A stretch of 64,000 nt of DNA, taken from the NCBI GenBank assembly GCA_964560425.1, contig CAZLLE010000103.1:22243-86242 (forward strand), written 5' to 3'. Positions 7,045 through 14,854 of this stretch are shown in pieces. Positions within the stretch are counted from its first letter, which is position 1. Each line of letters begins with the position of its first letter. Both the position numbers and the translations under genes were made by a program. This stretch comes from CAZLLE01 sp964560425 (GTDB taxonomy: Bacteria; Campylobacterota; Campylobacteria; Campylobacterales; QNZT01). A model generated the notes under the pieces. The model ran no database searches, was not told the DNA's origin, and saw only the letters and a list, made by a program, of their open reading frames with translations.

Positions 7045-8378
7045 AGACAAAAATTACTAAACATTTTATCCAAAATTTCATCTCTTTCAAATGATTTAGT
7101 AATAGAAGAGATAGATTCTATAGATTCGTTAATATTATACGCAAAAAGTTCTAACTCTCCAGATATCAAAACCCCTCTAGCCTCTTTTATTGCTTCTAAA
7201 GCTCTCTTAGTTGCATCTATTTGGCGTTTGGATATGAGCATCATCTCATCTTCCAAAGATTGAGTATCCAAAAACTTTTTGAGTCGTTGCATAATTACTC
7301 TAGTTTCACCTTTACAACTAATAGATATAGAATCAAAATCATCAAATCTACTTTTTTGAATTTTTTGTTCCAAATCAGCTTTGTTAATAGCAATGATAAT
7401 CTCTTTTTGATCTCTATATTGATTTAGAAGTTCAAGAATTTTTTCATCATCTTCACTAAAATCTTCACTTCCATCAAAAAGAGCAATCACAATTTCACTC
7501 TCCTCTATAGCTTCAATAGACCTCTCAATACCTATCCTCTCTATCTCATCATTTGCATCACGAATACCAGCCGTATCTACTATTTTGATTAGATGTGTGC
7601 CTATCTTGATACTCTCTTCAATAGTATCTCTTGTAGTACCTGCAATATCACTTATAATCGCTCTATTATAACTAAGTAGAGAGTTTAGAAGTGAGCTTTT
7701 TCCAACATTTGGCTTACCAATGATACTTACTCTAAAACCATTTAACAGACCTTGACGAGATTGACTTGCATCTACACTTTTTTGTAGTAGATTTTGGTTT
7801 TCAAGAAGTCTATCTAAAATTTGATCTTGCAAATCTTGTGGTAAATCCTCCTCTGCATAATCTATATTTACCTCTACAAAAGCCAATATCTCCACAAGAG
7901 AGTCTCTAAGAGTATCTACAAACTCTTGTAAATCCCCTTTTAGCTGTTTGGATAAAATCAATGCAGCATCAATACTTTTACTCTCAATAAGTCCTGCAAC
8001 AGCTTCAGCTTTACTCAAGTCCATCTTGCCATTTATTACAGCTTTTTTGGTAAACTCTCCCGGAGTTGCCAAAAAAGCTCCATGAATTATACAAGCATCT
8101 AAAATAGCATCAGCAACAACCAATCCACCATGACATTGAAATTCTACAATATCTTCGCCAGTAAAACTAAATGGTGATTTAAAATATATAACAATAGCTT
8201 CATCTATAAATTGATCTTTTTGTGTATAAAGAGGTGTAAGAGTCGCATATCTAGGGGTAAATGAGGAGCGATGAGTAATCTTAGTAGCAATCTCTAAAGC
8301 TAGAGAGCCACTAAGACGAACAATCGAAATACCACCAACTCCATGAGCTGTTGCAATGGCACAAATTGTATTTTTTAT
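7035..8378 (-). CDS. mnmE: tRNA modification GTPase MnmE, apparent ATA start
   Basis: With MnmG, MnmE makes the carboxymethylaminomethyl group on wobble uridine 34. The full protein is 447 residues: an N-terminal folate-binding domain starting NTICAIATAHGVGGISIVRL, a helical domain, the inserted G domain (GKPNVGKSSLL, DIAGTTRD, DTAGIRD, NKAD) and the C-terminal catalytic CLGK. No ATG, GTG or TTG exists in frame between the upstream TGA (8384-8382) and a TTG at 8123 that would delete about 85 conserved residues. The first plausible start is ATA at 8378-8376, 8 bases after AAGGAG, in an ATAA overlap with the jag stop. I chose ATA for that reason. Confidence 0.9.
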   Translation of the reverse strand: MKNTICAIATAHGVGGISIVRLSGSLALEIATKITHRSSFTPRYATLTPLYTQKDQFIDEAIVIYFKSPFSFTGEDIVEFQCHGGLVVADAILDACIIHGAFLATPGEFTKKAVINGKMDLSKAEAVAGLIESKSIDAALILSKQLKGDLQEFVDTLRDSLVEILAFVEVNIDYAEEDLPQDLQDQILDRLLENQNLLQKSVDASQSRQGLLNGFRVSIIGKPNVGKSSLLNSLLSYNRAIISDIAGTTRDTIEESIKIGTHLIKIVDTAGIRDANDEIERIGIERSIEAIEESEIVIALFDGSEDFSEDDEKILELLNQYRDQKEIIIAINKADLEQKIQKSRFDDFDSISISCKGETRVIMQRLKKFLDTQSLEDEMMLISKRQIDATKRALEAIKEARGVLISGELELFAYNINESIESISSITKSFERDEILDKMFSNFCLGK

Positions 8379-9205
8379 TGTTCACTCTCCTTTCTATAAG
8401 AGTTTACAACAATAATTTTTCTACCATCTTTTCTAGTCTTGATCGCTACATACTTATCAGGATATGCCGCACGAAGTTTTTCTAAAGATAACTTAATCAT
8501 AATCCCATCAAGCGGTTTAGTTTGAGCTTTTCCCGTATCTTCAACTCTCTCTTTAATGCTTACTAAATAGTTTTCAATAGTCTCATCTTGATTTTTCAAA
8601 AACTCTGCAATCTCTAAAGAGATATTTCTACCATATTTAATTTTGATCCAATTGTGCAAAATATAAGATATAGCTTTATATCTATAACCCTCTTTTCCAA
8701 TCATCAATGCAGCATCAGCACCATCAATTTTGATATCAACCAAATCATTACTCACTTTTACATAAATAAGTTCGATATTAAAACAGCTAGCATCCAAAAG
8801 TTTTTTGATCCCATCTTCTATTTGAGATTGAACTAACTCTGGTTTTTCATATGGAACCGATATCTTTTTGAAAGCTGGTTTATTATCTACGGTAACCTTT
8901 TTTTCAACTTTTTTAGGATATGCAAAGCTCTTTTTTTCCCTCTCTTTTTTTTGAGGTTTTGATTCAATAAGAGTCTCTTCTGCTTTTTTTACAATTTTTA
9001 GAGTAGGCTTAACATCTTCTTTTAATAGTTTCTCATCATTGCTCAAAAGAGAGGCTTTAATAATCGCCTGTTTTGCAAAAAAACCCAAAAAACCAGCAGA
9101 AGGATGTTGAAGTACTTCAACATCCAAGTCAACAACAGAGCAATTTAACTCTTTTGCCGCTTTAGTGTAAGCTTCATCAAGTTTTTCTGCTGTTACTTTA
9201 ATCAT
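8375..9205 (-). CDS. jag: Jag/KhpB RNA-binding protein
   Basis: A 276-residue cytoplasmic RNA-binding protein. The Jag N-terminal domain (about 1-55, with the HPSAGFLGFFAKQAI loop) is followed by a lysine-rich linker, a KH domain (about 150-205, GADAALMIGKEGYRYKAI) and an R3H-like tail (about 215-270). Its start overlaps the yidC stop by 4 bases (ATGA), part of the conserved yidC-jag-mnmE order. Its last codons contain the AAGGAG that would serve mnmE. Homologues (KhpB) affect cell-envelope and division mRNAs. Confidence 0.92.
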   Translation of the reverse strand: MIKVTAEKLDEAYTKAAKELNCSVVDLDVEVLQHPSAGFLGFFAKQAIIKASLLSNDEKLLKEDVKPTLKIVKKAEETLIESKPQKKEREKKSFAYPKKVEKKVTVDNKPAFKKISVPYEKPELVQSQIEDGIKKLLDASCFNIELIYVKVSNDLVDIKIDGADAALMIGKEGYRYKAISYILHNWIKIKYGRNISLEIAEFLKNQDETIENYLVSIKERVEDTGKAQTKPLDGIMIKLSLEKLRAAYPDKYVAIKTRKDGRKIIVVNSYRKESEQ

Positions 9206-10830
9206 GACTTAGATACTTCTTTCACGGACTCTTTTTGTGCCTTTGCTTTTGCAAAAATTGAGTTTACATAATATTGTTGCAATACAGAAAACATATTATT
9301 TACAAACCAATAAAGTGTCAAACCAGCAGGAAATGTTACAAAGAAAAATGTAAAAATTAGTGGTAAAAACTTCATAATTTTCTCTTGCATTGGATCAGTA
9401 AAGTTTGTAGGTGTAATTCTTTGTTGCCAAAACATACTAGCACCCATCAAAACAGGCAATACATAATATGGATCCATCACAGAAAGATCATGAATCCAAG
9501 CAGTCCATGGAGCATGTTTAAGCTCAATAGAGTTTAATAATACCCTATAAATTGCAAAGAAAACAGGAATTTGCATCAACATAGGCAGACAACCACCCAT
9601 AGGATTTGCACCCTCTTTTTTATAGAGTTCCATCATCTTAGCATTCATCTTTTGAGGATTACCCTTATGATCTGCTTGAATCTGCTTGATTTTTGGAGAG
9701 AGTTCTTTGAGCTTATTCATAGATACCATACCCTTATAAGTAAGAGGATATAAAATAAATCTAATAATAAGAGTAATCAATACAATCGACCAACCCCAGT
9801 TACCTACAATACTATGAATATATTTCAAAAAGATAAAAACAGGCTTAGCAATAAAAGTAAAAAATCCATACTCTATAATAGAGGTCAAACGAGGATCAAT
9901 AGAGTCTAAACGATCATACTCTTTTGGACCAATATAACCATTTACGCTTAGATCACTATTTCCTTTAATAAAAATAAGAGGATCACTTTCGCTATCTTTT
10001 GTCACAAAAGCATTCATACTATTTTCAAAATCATAAAAAGCTGTCGTATAATATTTATCTGAAGCAGCAACAATAGTTGCACCATTAAAAACTTCATTAC
10101 CTTCAGCATCACCATCTGCTATTGTTTCTGTAGCTTCATTTGCTTTTCTTACAATTACACCCTTAAAAGTATACATATCAGACTCTACATCAGGTCTAAA
10201 ACCAGGACTCATGAAATAGTCTTGATTTTCACTAAGCTTAACATTAACATTATAACTTCCATTTTCATTAAAAGAGATAGTTTTTGTAACTGTAGTTTTA
10301 CTAAGCTTTTGAGTCAAAACTATAGAAGCCTTTGAGTTTGTTACATCAAGATCCGAAACACTTGCAGTATAAGGAACTTTAAAAGCCTCCGCGTTTAATG
10401 CAGCATCAGAAAAACGAATCTCTAAAGGTTTTAGAGAGTTATTTGCAATAACATTTGGATAACCACCATCTTTAGAGTTTTTAAAACGCTCCATAAGTAC
10501 TTCAAACTTTGAAATTCTACCAAGCTCATCAAACTGAGCAATAAAATCTTTAGATTTAACTGTAGATATTATATTACTTTGTGAAACTGGTGCACTATTT
10601 ACTGCTGTATCAGCACTATTAGTTACAGGGGCTTGTGTAGCACTATCAGTTGGAGCAATAGGTGCAGCTGTATTACTGCTTTGCGATAGTGGTTGTGATT
10701 GTGTAGTAGCATTTTGATCATGCATCACTCTTTGTGGCTTTGGCATTATAAAATCATATACTATAAAAAATAGTAAACTTAGTGCAACTGCTAGCAACAT
10801 TCTCTGTTGTTGGCTCATCTTATCAATCAA
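9202..10830 (-). CDS. yidC: Membrane protein insertase YidC
   Basis: YidC inserts and folds inner-membrane proteins, alone or with Sec. Residues about 7-25 form the N-terminal membrane helix, then a Ser/Thr/Ala/Gln-rich linker, a large periplasmic beta domain (about 80-320) and the conserved five-helix core with LKELSPKIKQIQADHKGNPQKMNAK cut by the coiled hairpin and GGCLPMLMQIPVFFAIY. I chose TTG 10830 because AAAAGGA sits 5 bases upstream; an in-frame TTG at 10845 lacks a ribosome site and ATG 10818 is further away. It overlaps yidD by 8 bases. Confidence 0.92.
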   Translation of the reverse strand: MIDKMSQQQRMLLAVALSLLFFIVYDFIMPKPQRVMHDQNATTQSQPLSQSSNTAAPIAPTDSATQAPVTNSADTAVNSAPVSQSNIISTVKSKDFIAQFDELGRISKFEVLMERFKNSKDGGYPNVIANNSLKPLEIRFSDAALNAEAFKVPYTASVSDLDVTNSKASIVLTQKLSKTTVTKTISFNENGSYNVNVKLSENQDYFMSPGFRPDVESDMYTFKGVIVRKANEATETIADGDAEGNEVFNGATIVAASDKYYTTAFYDFENSMNAFVTKDSESDPLIFIKGNSDLSVNGYIGPKEYDRLDSIDPRLTSIIEYGFFTFIAKPVFIFLKYIHSIVGNWGWSIVLITLIIRFILYPLTYKGMVSMNKLKELSPKIKQIQADHKGNPQKMNAKMMELYKKEGANPMGGCLPMLMQIPVFFAIYRVLLNSIELKHAPWTAWIHDLSVMDPYYVLPVLMGASMFWQQRITPTNFTDPMQEKIMKFLPLIFTFFFVTFPAGLTLYWFVNNMFSVLQQYYVNSIFAKAKAQKESVKEVSKS

Positions 10831-11173
10831 GGGTATCCTTTTCAAATTTTTTGATTAAATAGTAATTATTGTGATCTTTTGGAACGAGGTAGAATTGTAC
10901 TACAATATCTTTTTTATCTTGTTGATTATGACTACAAATTTTTTTACATCTACAATCTTTTTTGACTATAGGATAGTCAATACCACCATCAAAAAGTTGA
11001 TTACATTTTAATATTCGTATAATTGTATAAAAAATTGCTTTGAAAAATGAGTTTTTTTGAAACTGCCACTTAGCATACTCAGAGCAAGTAGGATAATAAC
11101 GACAACTCCCATAACCAAGAAGTGTAAAAAATTTTTGGTAGATTTCTAAAAACTTAAGAGCGATTTTTTTCAT
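10823..11173 (-). CDS. yidD: Membrane protein insertion efficiency factor YidD
   Basis: A 116-residue peripheral membrane protein with the family core: an N-terminal amphipathic helix (IALKFLEIYQKFFTLLG), the CRYYPTCSEYA motif, and FDGGIDYP after an helical segment. The C-terminal third (about 80-116) is longer than in many YidD proteins and has no known function. It overlaps rnpA by 4 bases (ATGA) at its start. YidD helps YidC insert membrane proteins. Confidence 0.92.
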   Translation of the reverse strand: MKKIALKFLEIYQKFFTLLGYGSCRYYPTCSEYAKWQFQKNSFFKAIFYTIIRILKCNQLFDGGIDYPIVKKDCRCKKICSHNQQDKKDIVVQFYLVPKDHNNYYLIKKFEKDTLD

Positions 11174-11511
11174 CTCTTTTTTAAAGCACCTACCCTTTTG
11201 AATGCGTACTGCATATCTTTTTGTAATTTTTTATAATCACAAGTCAAAATCTCTTTTTTTGCCACAAAAACAAAAACACCATCTTCAAGATTATCTTGAA
11301 AATCCAAAAAACTAGCTCTTAATCTTCTTTTTGAGAAATTACGCTCAACTGCGTTTCCCACCTTTTTACTAGCAGTAAAACCAACTTGCTTTTTATCTAG
11401 TTTTTTGTAGAAGAGTAAGAGACTATTTGTGTGAATTTTTTTGGCTCTATTATATATAAAGCTAAACTCTTTTGTAGTTTTTAGAGTATTATAACTACCT
11501 AAACTGCTAAT
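11170..11511 (-). CDS. rnpA: Ribonuclease P protein component RnpA, apparent ATT start
   Basis: The protein subunit of RNase P, which trims tRNA 5' leaders. The full frame gives 113 residues, the usual length: LKTTKEFSFIYNRAKK, then GFTASKKVGNAVERN and the RNR-type helix NFSKRRLRASF. There is no ATG, GTG or TTG between the upstream TAG (11520-11518) and GTG 11361, which would delete the first 50 residues including half of the conserved fold. ATT at 11511-11509 is the best start, with AAGGG about 9 bases upstream inside the end of rpmH, giving a 13-base overlap with that gene. Confidence 0.88.
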   Translation of the reverse strand: MSSLGSYNTLKTTKEFSFIYNRAKKIHTNSLLLFYKKLDKKQVGFTASKKVGNAVERNFSKRRLRASFLDFQDNLEDGVFVFVAKKEILTCDYKKLQKDMQYAFKRVGALKKR

Positions 11512-11633
11512 CTTTTTCTACCCTTAGCTCTTCTAGCTCTAATTACAGCTCTACCATTTTTAGTCTTCATTCTTGTTCTAAAACCATGAGTTCTCTTCTT
11601 TGGCGTATTATGTGGTTGAAACGTTCTTTTCAT
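11499..11633 (-). CDS. rpmH: 50S ribosomal protein L34
   Basis: A 44-residue, highly basic ribosomal protein of normal length: it begins MKRTFQPHNTPKKRTHGFR and ends with ARRAKGRKRLAV. AAGGA lies 7 bases before the ATG. It is the first gene of the rpmH-rnpA-yidD-yidC-jag-mnmE operon, the order usually found near bacterial origins; dnaA is not next to it here. Its 3' end supplies the possible ribosome site of rnpA. Confidence 0.97.
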   Translation of the reverse strand: MKRTFQPHNTPKKRTHGFRTRMKTKNGRAVIRARRAKGRKRLAV

Positions 11634-11670
11634 TTCGATATCCTTCTGATTTGTTATATTTTTAGTGGCG

Positions 11671-11697
11671 GATTTTAGCTTATTAATGCTTAAAATC
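11671..11697 (-). promoter_or_regulatory. Imperfect palindrome over the likely rpmH promoter
   Basis: On the plus strand GATTTTAGC and GCTTAAAATC flank an 8-base spacer, a nearly symmetrical inverted repeat. On the minus strand it contains TAAAAT (11677-11672), a good -10 box about 40 bases before rpmH. It could be an operator, or a weak terminator for the mrp cluster that ends at 11744. No GC-rich stem or U tract is present, so termination is the weaker reading. Confidence 0.35.
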
Positions 11698-11743
11698 GCT
11701 ATAAACTAGCACTCTTTAGAAAAATTTTACCTATTTGGCAAAT

Positions 11744-12199
11744 TTAAACCAAACTCTTCTCCATCTTATCCACAATTTCTCTTTGCAAGAGTTCCCTATC
11801 TTCATTTTTGATATCTAGTACATGAATATATAGATCATTATTACTTTTGAGCTCAATCGTAATTGTTCCGGGAGTTAGGGTGATTGCATTTGCCAAAAGT
11901 AGCTTATCATAATCACTTTTTAGTGAAGTTTTTAGTTTTACTATTCCTGTATTTATAGGGAGTTTTGGGTTTAGTACAATACGGGCTACTTCAATATTTG
12001 ATTTGATTAAACTTTTGAAAAATAGAGGTATAAATTTGATATATTTTTGGGCAAAAAGTTTTAGATCTATATCTTGTTTTGGAGTAAAAAAATGAGCAAT
12101 GATATAAGATACTACAGCTCCTACAAACAGCTCTTGGATATCAAGAGAGTTTGTGAGACCAATCCACACTATAAAGAGAAGTATAAATTTTCCTAACAT
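11744..12199 (-). CDS. mrpE: Na+/H+ antiporter subunit MrpE/MnhE (MbhA-like)
   Basis: A 151-residue membrane protein with hydrophobic helices at about 2-17 and 24-41 and the MrpE signature around NAITLTPGTITIEL, followed by a short cytoplasmic beta/helix tail. It is the last gene of the 13-gene cluster, sharing one base with the ferredoxin-like gene. MrpE is usually at the operon end or start and is needed for stable assembly of Mrp-type antiporters. Its separation from the other Mrp genes by the complex I-like genes differs from stand-alone mrpABCDEFG operons. Confidence 0.87.
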   Translation of the reverse strand: MLGKFILLFIVWIGLTNSLDIQELFVGAVVSYIIAHFFTPKQDIDLKLFAQKYIKFIPLFFKSLIKSNIEVARIVLNPKLPINTGIVKLKTSLKSDYDKLLLANAITLTPGTITIELKSNNDLYIHVLDIKNEDRELLQREIVDKMEKSLV

Positions 12200-12591
12200 T
12201 ATTTATCCTTTGGCATATATAAAAAATTATTACTATCAGAGTTTGCCCAGATACAATCATCTTCCAATTTTAGTGAATCAGGAGGGCATACATCAGTACA
12301 TAAACTACACCAGCAACATCTTCCATAATCTATTCTTGGGATACAACCACTACCATTTTTTGGATTTTTTTCCTCATCTATAGTAATCATATCAATAGCA
12401 TCATTCATGCATACATCTTGACAATTTGCACAACCGATACAAGCTTCAAGAACATTTGTATGAAAACCTCTATATCCATCTATTTTCTGCTTTTTTTCAT
12501 CAGGATAGCAGATAGTATTTGGATGCTCAAACAGCTTTTGTACTGCACTAAAAGGGGATACAACCCCTTTTACATCTAAATCAAATTTCAT
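12199..12591 (-). CDS. 2[4Fe-4S] ferredoxin-like subunit (NuoI/MbhN-like)
   Basis: A 130-residue electron-transfer subunit with two complete CxxCxxCxxxC motifs: CIGCANCQDVC and CCWCSLCTDVC (starting at the second-strand CxxC register). These would carry two [4Fe-4S] clusters passing electrons to the NuoB-like cluster. The N-terminal piece (DLDVKGVVSPFSAVQKLFEHPNTICYPD) matches the membrane-facing arm of NuoI-type proteins. GAGGT lies 7 bases before ATG 12591; the in-frame TTG at 12606 is less likely. It follows the large-subunit gene by 4 bases. Confidence 0.88.
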   Translation of the reverse strand: MKFDLDVKGVVSPFSAVQKLFEHPNTICYPDEKKQKIDGYRGFHTNVLEACIGCANCQDVCMNDAIDMITIDEEKNPKNGSGCIPRIDYGRCCWCSLCTDVCPPDSLKLEDDCIWANSDSNNFLYMPKDK

Positions 12592-12595
12592 CTTT

Positions 12596-13711
12596 TTACC
12601 TCTCAATCTCTGGTGGACATATTCCCAATGAGTTCATAATCATGGCTACATTTGAAAGCTCTTCGTCTATTAATAAATTTTCTAATAGAGTAAATCCATG
12701 AATTAAAGATGGTCCTTTTACCTGCATTCTTCTTATCTTTTCACTTCCATCTCCTGCCATATAATATCCAAACTCACCTCTTGCTGATTCTACACTTACA
12801 AATGTATCATCTTTTGGAAGTTTAAATTTTCGATGTTTTGGAATTTTTTGCATAATTAATCCCTCTTTTGGCATTTGAGCTATTACTTGTCTTAAAATTT
12901 TTATAGACTCTCTTATCTCTGATCTTCTTACTAAAGCTCTCGCATATACATCACAACCTTCAAAAGTTGGGATTTCAAAATCAAGATTTTCATACATTAG
13001 ATAAGGGTTATCTCTTCGCACATCTCGTTTGATTCCACAACCTCTCAAAGCTTGACCAACATATCCATTTTTGAGTGCTTCATCTTTATTAATAACTCCC
13101 ACACCTATGGCTCTTTTTTTAAATGAGCCATTATCAAAAAAGATATTGTCATATTGAGGTAATTTCTTCTCAAAATAGTCCAAAAATTGGCTCAATCTAT
13201 CCAAAAATCCATCTGGTAACTCTCGTCTTACCCCTCCTGGATAAATATACATATGATAAACTCTTCCACCTGTTAGCTCTTCAAAAAGATCAAGAATCAA
13301 ATCTCTATCATATATACTCCATTGAGCAACTGTTCCAAGACCAACAGAACCACTTTGACCACCCATCCACAACATTTGAGCAGCTATTCTTGACATCTCA
13401 AGAACCATAGTTCTAATATATTTGGCTTTTTCACTTATCTCAATTCCTGCCAAACTCTCAACAGCACTTGCAAAATTCTCTTCATTTGGATCGGGTTCAG
13501 GTACACAAATTCTACATACAATTGTAAAAGCTTGTATAATTGTTCGTCTCTCAATCAATTTTTCAAACCCACGGTGAAGATAACCTACATGAGTTCTAGC
13601 CCCTTTGATAGTTTCACCCAAAAGATCAAGCTCTACACTCATATTTCCTGTAATACCGGGATGCTGAGGACCATGATAAATTTTTATTAATCTATTTTTA
13701 CTTTGTTGCAT
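12596..13711 (-). CDS. Complex I/hydrogenase-related large subunit (NuoD/MbhL/MbsL-like) with CxxE motifs
   Basis: A 371-residue homologue of NuoD and of group 4 [NiFe] hydrogenase large subunits. The N-terminal loop GPQHPG matches NuoD. At the two positions that hold NiFe-binding CxxC pairs in hydrogenases, it has RICVPE (Cys69...Glu72) and GICPPEIER (Cys365...Glu368, at the C terminus): the first cysteine is kept and the second is glutamate both times. So it is not a normal [NiFe] hydrogenase and not a normal NuoD. The C-terminal ER end indicates no maturation peptide. Mbs/Mbx-type ferredoxin:sulfane-sulfur reductases also lose part of these cysteines, so that is the nearest functional guess. 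Confidence 0.83.
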   Translation of the reverse strand: MQQSKNRLIKIYHGPQHPGITGNMSVELDLLGETIKGARTHVGYLHRGFEKLIERRTIIQAFTIVCRICVPEPDPNEENFASAVESLAGIEISEKAKYIRTMVLEMSRIAAQMLWMGGQSGSVGLGTVAQWSIYDRDLILDLFEELTGGRVYHMYIYPGGVRRELPDGFLDRLSQFLDYFEKKLPQYDNIFFDNGSFKKRAIGVGVINKDEALKNGYVGQALRGCGIKRDVRRDNPYLMYENLDFEIPTFEGCDVYARALVRRSEIRESIKILRQVIAQMPKEGLIMQKIPKHRKFKLPKDDTFVSVESARGEFGYYMAGDGSEKIRRMQVKGPSLIHGFTLLENLLIDEELSNVAMIMNSLGICPPEIER

Positions 13712-14234
13712 TTAACTCTTTTAACCTCTTCGCTTCTGCTCTTCTTCTTTTTGTCTCTGCTTTTACATCTTTGTTGTCTTCTCTACCTGCTCTAAAATTG
13801 AAATGTTCATTTACATAAGCCAAAGTATCAAACTCTCTTCTTAGAGGTGGAGTATTATTCCAATTTTCAAGAGCAAAATCATATAGAGTTGGATTTCCAA
13901 TAAAATCTATTCCATACATCTCATGAAGATCTCTCTCCATCACCTCAGCTTGTGGAAATATATTTAATAGCGTTGGTAACTGAGTATCTTCTCTACTAAC
14001 ATTAATCTCTACCATAAGATTTTTATCTCTTTTTTCAGTTGTCAAAATATAATTTAGAGAAAAAATCTCATCTTCTATCCAATCTGCACATGCTATTTGA
14101 GCTAAAGTTATAAACGATCCATTTGAAGATATAAAACTAATGGTGCTAATTAGATCTTTTTCTTCTATTTTTATCTTCCATAGAGTAGTAGTTTTCTCTA
14201 TTACTTCATATTTATCTTTCAAAAAATCTATCAT
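13698..14234 (-). CDS. NuoC/MbhK-like 30 kDa subunit
   Basis: A 178-residue subunit of the complex I-like module. The 30 kDa signature is present as MERDLHEMYGIDFIGNP at about residues 105-121, followed by the PPLRREF segment; the C terminus is a charged helix (DVKAETKRRRAEAKRLKEL) longer than usual. It sits between the NuoB-like and NuoD-like genes, with a 1-base overlap upstream and a 14-base overlap downstream. It has a structural role in docking the large subunit. Confidence 0.88.
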   Translation of the reverse strand: MIDFLKDKYEVIEKTTTLWKIKIEEKDLISTISFISSNGSFITLAQIACADWIEDEIFSLNYILTTEKRDKNLMVEINVSREDTQLPTLLNIFPQAEVMERDLHEMYGIDFIGNPTLYDFALENWNNTPPLRREFDTLAYVNEHFNFRAGREDNKDVKAETKRRRAEAKRLKELNATK

Positions 14235-14845
14235 TAATTCATTCCTGCAAAATTCTCTTCATAAGTAGGAGCTATATTGTCACCAAAAACTTTCTCTTGA
14301 TTTTCTTTATAAAACTCTCTATTGTCTCTATATTTAATATAACCTGCCTCCTCTTTTGAGTTTTTAATGCTATCTTGAAGCTTAACAAAACCTTCAATCA
14401 ACGCTTCAGGACGAGGCATACAACCATTTACATACATATCTACAGGAAGATAATCTTCAAGCTTTTTAATGGTGTTATAACTATCCCAATACATTCCGCC
14501 ATTAATCGTACAGCTCCCCAAAGCTATCACATATTTTGGTTCATTCATCTGCTCATAACTTCTTATTACTCTTTTTAGAGTTTTGTATGAACAATATCCT
14601 GATACTATCAATATATCTGCCTGTCTAGGAGTAGCCACTCCAACTACTCCCAATCTCTCAATATCATATCTACTTGTAAAAGTAGGAGGCATCTCAATAG
14701 CCCCACAACCAGTACCATAAGCCAATACAAACATACTCTTTGATCGAAACCAATCAACCGCTTTTTGAATTACACTTTGAGTACTTTTTATCGCATGTTC
14801 TTCACTATCCAAAACTTTTTGATAATCTATAAATCCCTCTTGCAT
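14234..14845 (-). CDS. NuoB/MbhJ-like small subunit with a changed cluster site
   Basis: A 203-residue subunit carrying the terminal [4Fe-4S] cluster that faces the active site. Cysteines are at about 47 (YGTGCGAIEM), 85 (SGYC), 112 (GSCTINGG) and 142 (NGCMPRPEA). NuoB normally has a tandem CC before AIE; here it is CG. The extra cysteine at SGYC, where NuoB has a Thr, could replace the missing ligand. ATG 14845 is preferred because AAAGG lies 6 bases ahead; ATG 14851 overlaps that site. It follows the NuoH-like gene and leads the peripheral-arm genes. Confidence 0.87.
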   Translation of the reverse strand: MQEGFIDYQKVLDSEEHAIKSTQSVIQKAVDWFRSKSMFVLAYGTGCGAIEMPPTFTSRYDIERLGVVGVATPRQADILIVSGYCSYKTLKRVIRSYEQMNEPKYVIALGSCTINGGMYWDSYNTIKKLEDYLPVDMYVNGCMPRPEALIEGFVKLQDSIKNSKEEAGYIKYRDNREFYKENQEKVFGDNIAPTYEENFAGMN

Positions 14846-14854
14846 CTTCATCCT

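Noticed and set aside
7035..8378. A frameshift or pseudogene in mnmE
   Set aside because: Conserved MnmE sequence is continuous from ATA to the CLGK end with no internal stop. Only the start codon is odd.
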